DNA of 6,364 nt, taken from positions 1-6,364 of the forward strand of contig JAHAAN010000110.1 in NCBI GenBank assembly GCA_018376855.1, written 5' to 3'. Positions 5,427 to 6,364 of this stretch are shown here, in pieces. Under the pieces are notes generated by a model. That model was given only the letters and a program-made list of their open reading frames with translations. It made no database searches and was not told where the DNA came from. The position numbers and the translations under genes were made by a program. This DNA is from Clostridiales bacterium (lineage in GTDB: Bacteria; Bacillota; Clostridia; Christensenellales; QALW01). Positions within the stretch are counted from its first letter, which is position 1, and each line of letters begins with the position of its first letter.

Positions 5427-6364
5427 AATATGCCATACGATGGAAAGTGGGGTAATCGTTAAAGAGCTGCTGCAAATTGGTTCTTCCGGTTGAGGCGGGA
5501 TCGTTGATGATAAATCCGGATGCCTTCAGGCTGTTTCCGCCGGAATATCCTGTTACAACGACCCAATGTTGTTTTCCGGAAGAGGTCTTTCCGCCTACAA
5601 TTACCGGTTTCCCCTGCTTGAGCACAGAATAAATGCGTGCAAGGTAATCAGAGTCGGAGTTGGTAATGTAGTTATCGGGCCAGTACAGCGCGCCGCCGGA
5701 GGTATATTTGAGGCGCGAAGCCATTACATCGGGGCGAACGGTAGTGCCGGTGCGGTACGATTCCAGCATGGAAATGCAGCAGGTGGTGCAGCCGATGCGG
5801 GCGATTGTTTGCGATGAGCCGCCGGCGCTGCCAAGCGTTACTGACGACCAACGGCTATCCCCTTGCCGCAGACGCGGAACAGTAAGGCGAATTGCAGGAT
5901 ATGCTGCGATTGAACCTAAATATTGGTTGCTGATATAGCCTGTTTTGGTGCCCGCATATAGTACGCGGCTCCAACCGTTTGAAGAGGAGAGCACAACGGC
6001 GTTCGTTCCTTTGGCAAGCGTGCTGAGCTTTTTATAGGATGTTCCGGGGCCGCTGCGAATATTTACCGAAACGTTTACGTTGGTTACGGTTTTAACCGCA
6101 GTGCCGCTGACTTGGCGAATGTAGGAGGCGGAGCAGTAGCCGTACTTGCCCGCGGCATATTCCACGCGCCACCAAGAGCCCGTTTTGGATATCAGCGTTA
6201 CATAGCTGCCTTTTGACAAACGGGTTACAATACTTGAAGAGGTAGACGCGCTGCTGCGCACGTTCAAGGTTCCTGAGCCTACCGCGATGATTCCCGCGCC
6301 GGAATCAGCTTGCGCTGCCTGCACAGGTTCAGGCGCTAAAAGCGCGATGCTTGCCATAAAGAAA
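5419..6364 (-). CDS. Secreted SH3b-SH3b-C39-like cysteine peptidase, 5' end cut by window
   Basis: The reading frame stays open to the window edge. A Met codon lies at 6357, but the residues before it are Phe-Phe, so FFMASIALLAPEPVQAAQA looks like the hydrophobic core and cleavage region of a signal peptide whose true start lies beyond 6364. Counting from that Met, residues about 23-83 and 92-149 are two bacterial SH3 domains (LNVRSSAS... and VNIRSGPG... openings; GYCSASYI and GYISNQYL closings), which usually bind the cell wall. Residues about 157-312 match the peptidase C39-like fold: LRQGDSRW, then Cys190 in IGCTTCCISML, His264 in KQHWVVVTGY and Asp286 in IINDPAS, a plausible Cys-His-Asp triad with Gln165 as a candidate oxyanion residue. 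The protein is probably a wall-associated peptidase or hydrolase; peptide and peptidoglycan substrates are both possible. It converges on the ABC operon and is not co-transcribed with it. An in-window promoter is not visible. Confidence 0.9.
   Translation of the reverse strand, partial: FFMASIALLAPEPVQAAQADSGAGIIAVGSGTLNVRSSASTSSSIVTRLSKGSYVTLISKTGSWWRVEYAAGKYGYCSASYIRQVSGTAVKTVTNVNVSVNIRSGPGTSYKKLSTLAKGTNAVVLSSSNGWSRVLYAGTKTGYISNQYLGSIAAYPAIRLTVPRLRQGDSRWSSVTLGSAGGSSQTIARIGCTTCCISMLESYRTGTTVRPDVMASRLKYTSGGALYWPDNYITNSDSDYLARIYSVLKQGKPVIVGGKTSSGKQHWVVVTGYSGGNSLKASGFIINDPASTGRTNLQQLFNDYPTFHRMAYYK

Noticed and set aside
1790..6364. A bacteriocin maturation and export system formed by the ABC pair and the C39-like peptidase
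   Set aside because: Neither ABC subunit carries an N-terminal C39 domain, the peptidase is a separate secreted wall protein transcribed convergently, and no small double-glycine precursor gene is visible.

Overview
The window looks like chromosome of a Gram-positive Bacillota, probably a Clostridia-class anaerobe. Evidence: strong AGGAGG-type ribosome binding sites, intrinsic terminators with U-tracts, a MarR-regulated pair of half-size ABC exporters, and secreted proteins with SH3b repeats or a Thr/Pro stalk ending in a membrane anchor. Base composition is moderate (roughly half GC by eye, not computed). No species can be named from the sequence alone.

Layout. (1) 32-1051, + strand: a secreted, membrane-anchored surface protein with one LamG/concanavalin A-like domain, followed by a terminator at 1070-1100. 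(2) 1101-1329: an AT-rich, gene-free control region with short direct and inverted repeats and a good sigma-A-type promoter (TTTACA / 16 bp / TATAAT). The -35 box of this promoter lies inside one arm of a perfect 10-bp inverted repeat. (3) 1330-5363, + strand: a tightly packed three-gene operon of a MarR-family regulator and two ABC exporter subunits. Each gene overlaps the next (by 11 bases, or 17 if the alternative GTG start is used, then by 8), so translational coupling is likely. (4) 5377-5409: a strong, nearly symmetrical hairpin that can terminate transcription from both sides. (5) 5419-6364, - strand, running off the right edge: a secreted protein with two SH3b domains and a C39-like cysteine peptidase domain, convergent with the operon.

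How the genes work together. The two ABC subunits carry complementary defects typical of heterodimeric exporters. The first has Asp for the catalytic Glu after Walker B and Gln for the H-loop His. The second keeps Glu and His but has LSQGQ instead of LSGGQ. Together they should form one degenerate and one active ATP site. The MarR protein most likely represses the operon and is relieved by a transported or toxic small molecule; this is inference from gene order and from the repeat over the promoter. The two flanking surface proteins are separate transcription units, and nothing visible links them functionally to the exporter.

I see no mobile element, CRISPR array, tRNA or rRNA. The region reads as ordinary chromosome. 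The most notable points are the operator-like repeat on the promoter, a C-terminal CxxC in the regulator, the split ATPase asymmetry, a terminator built from a direct repeat through G-U pairing, and an 11-bp tandem duplication at the convergent gene ends.
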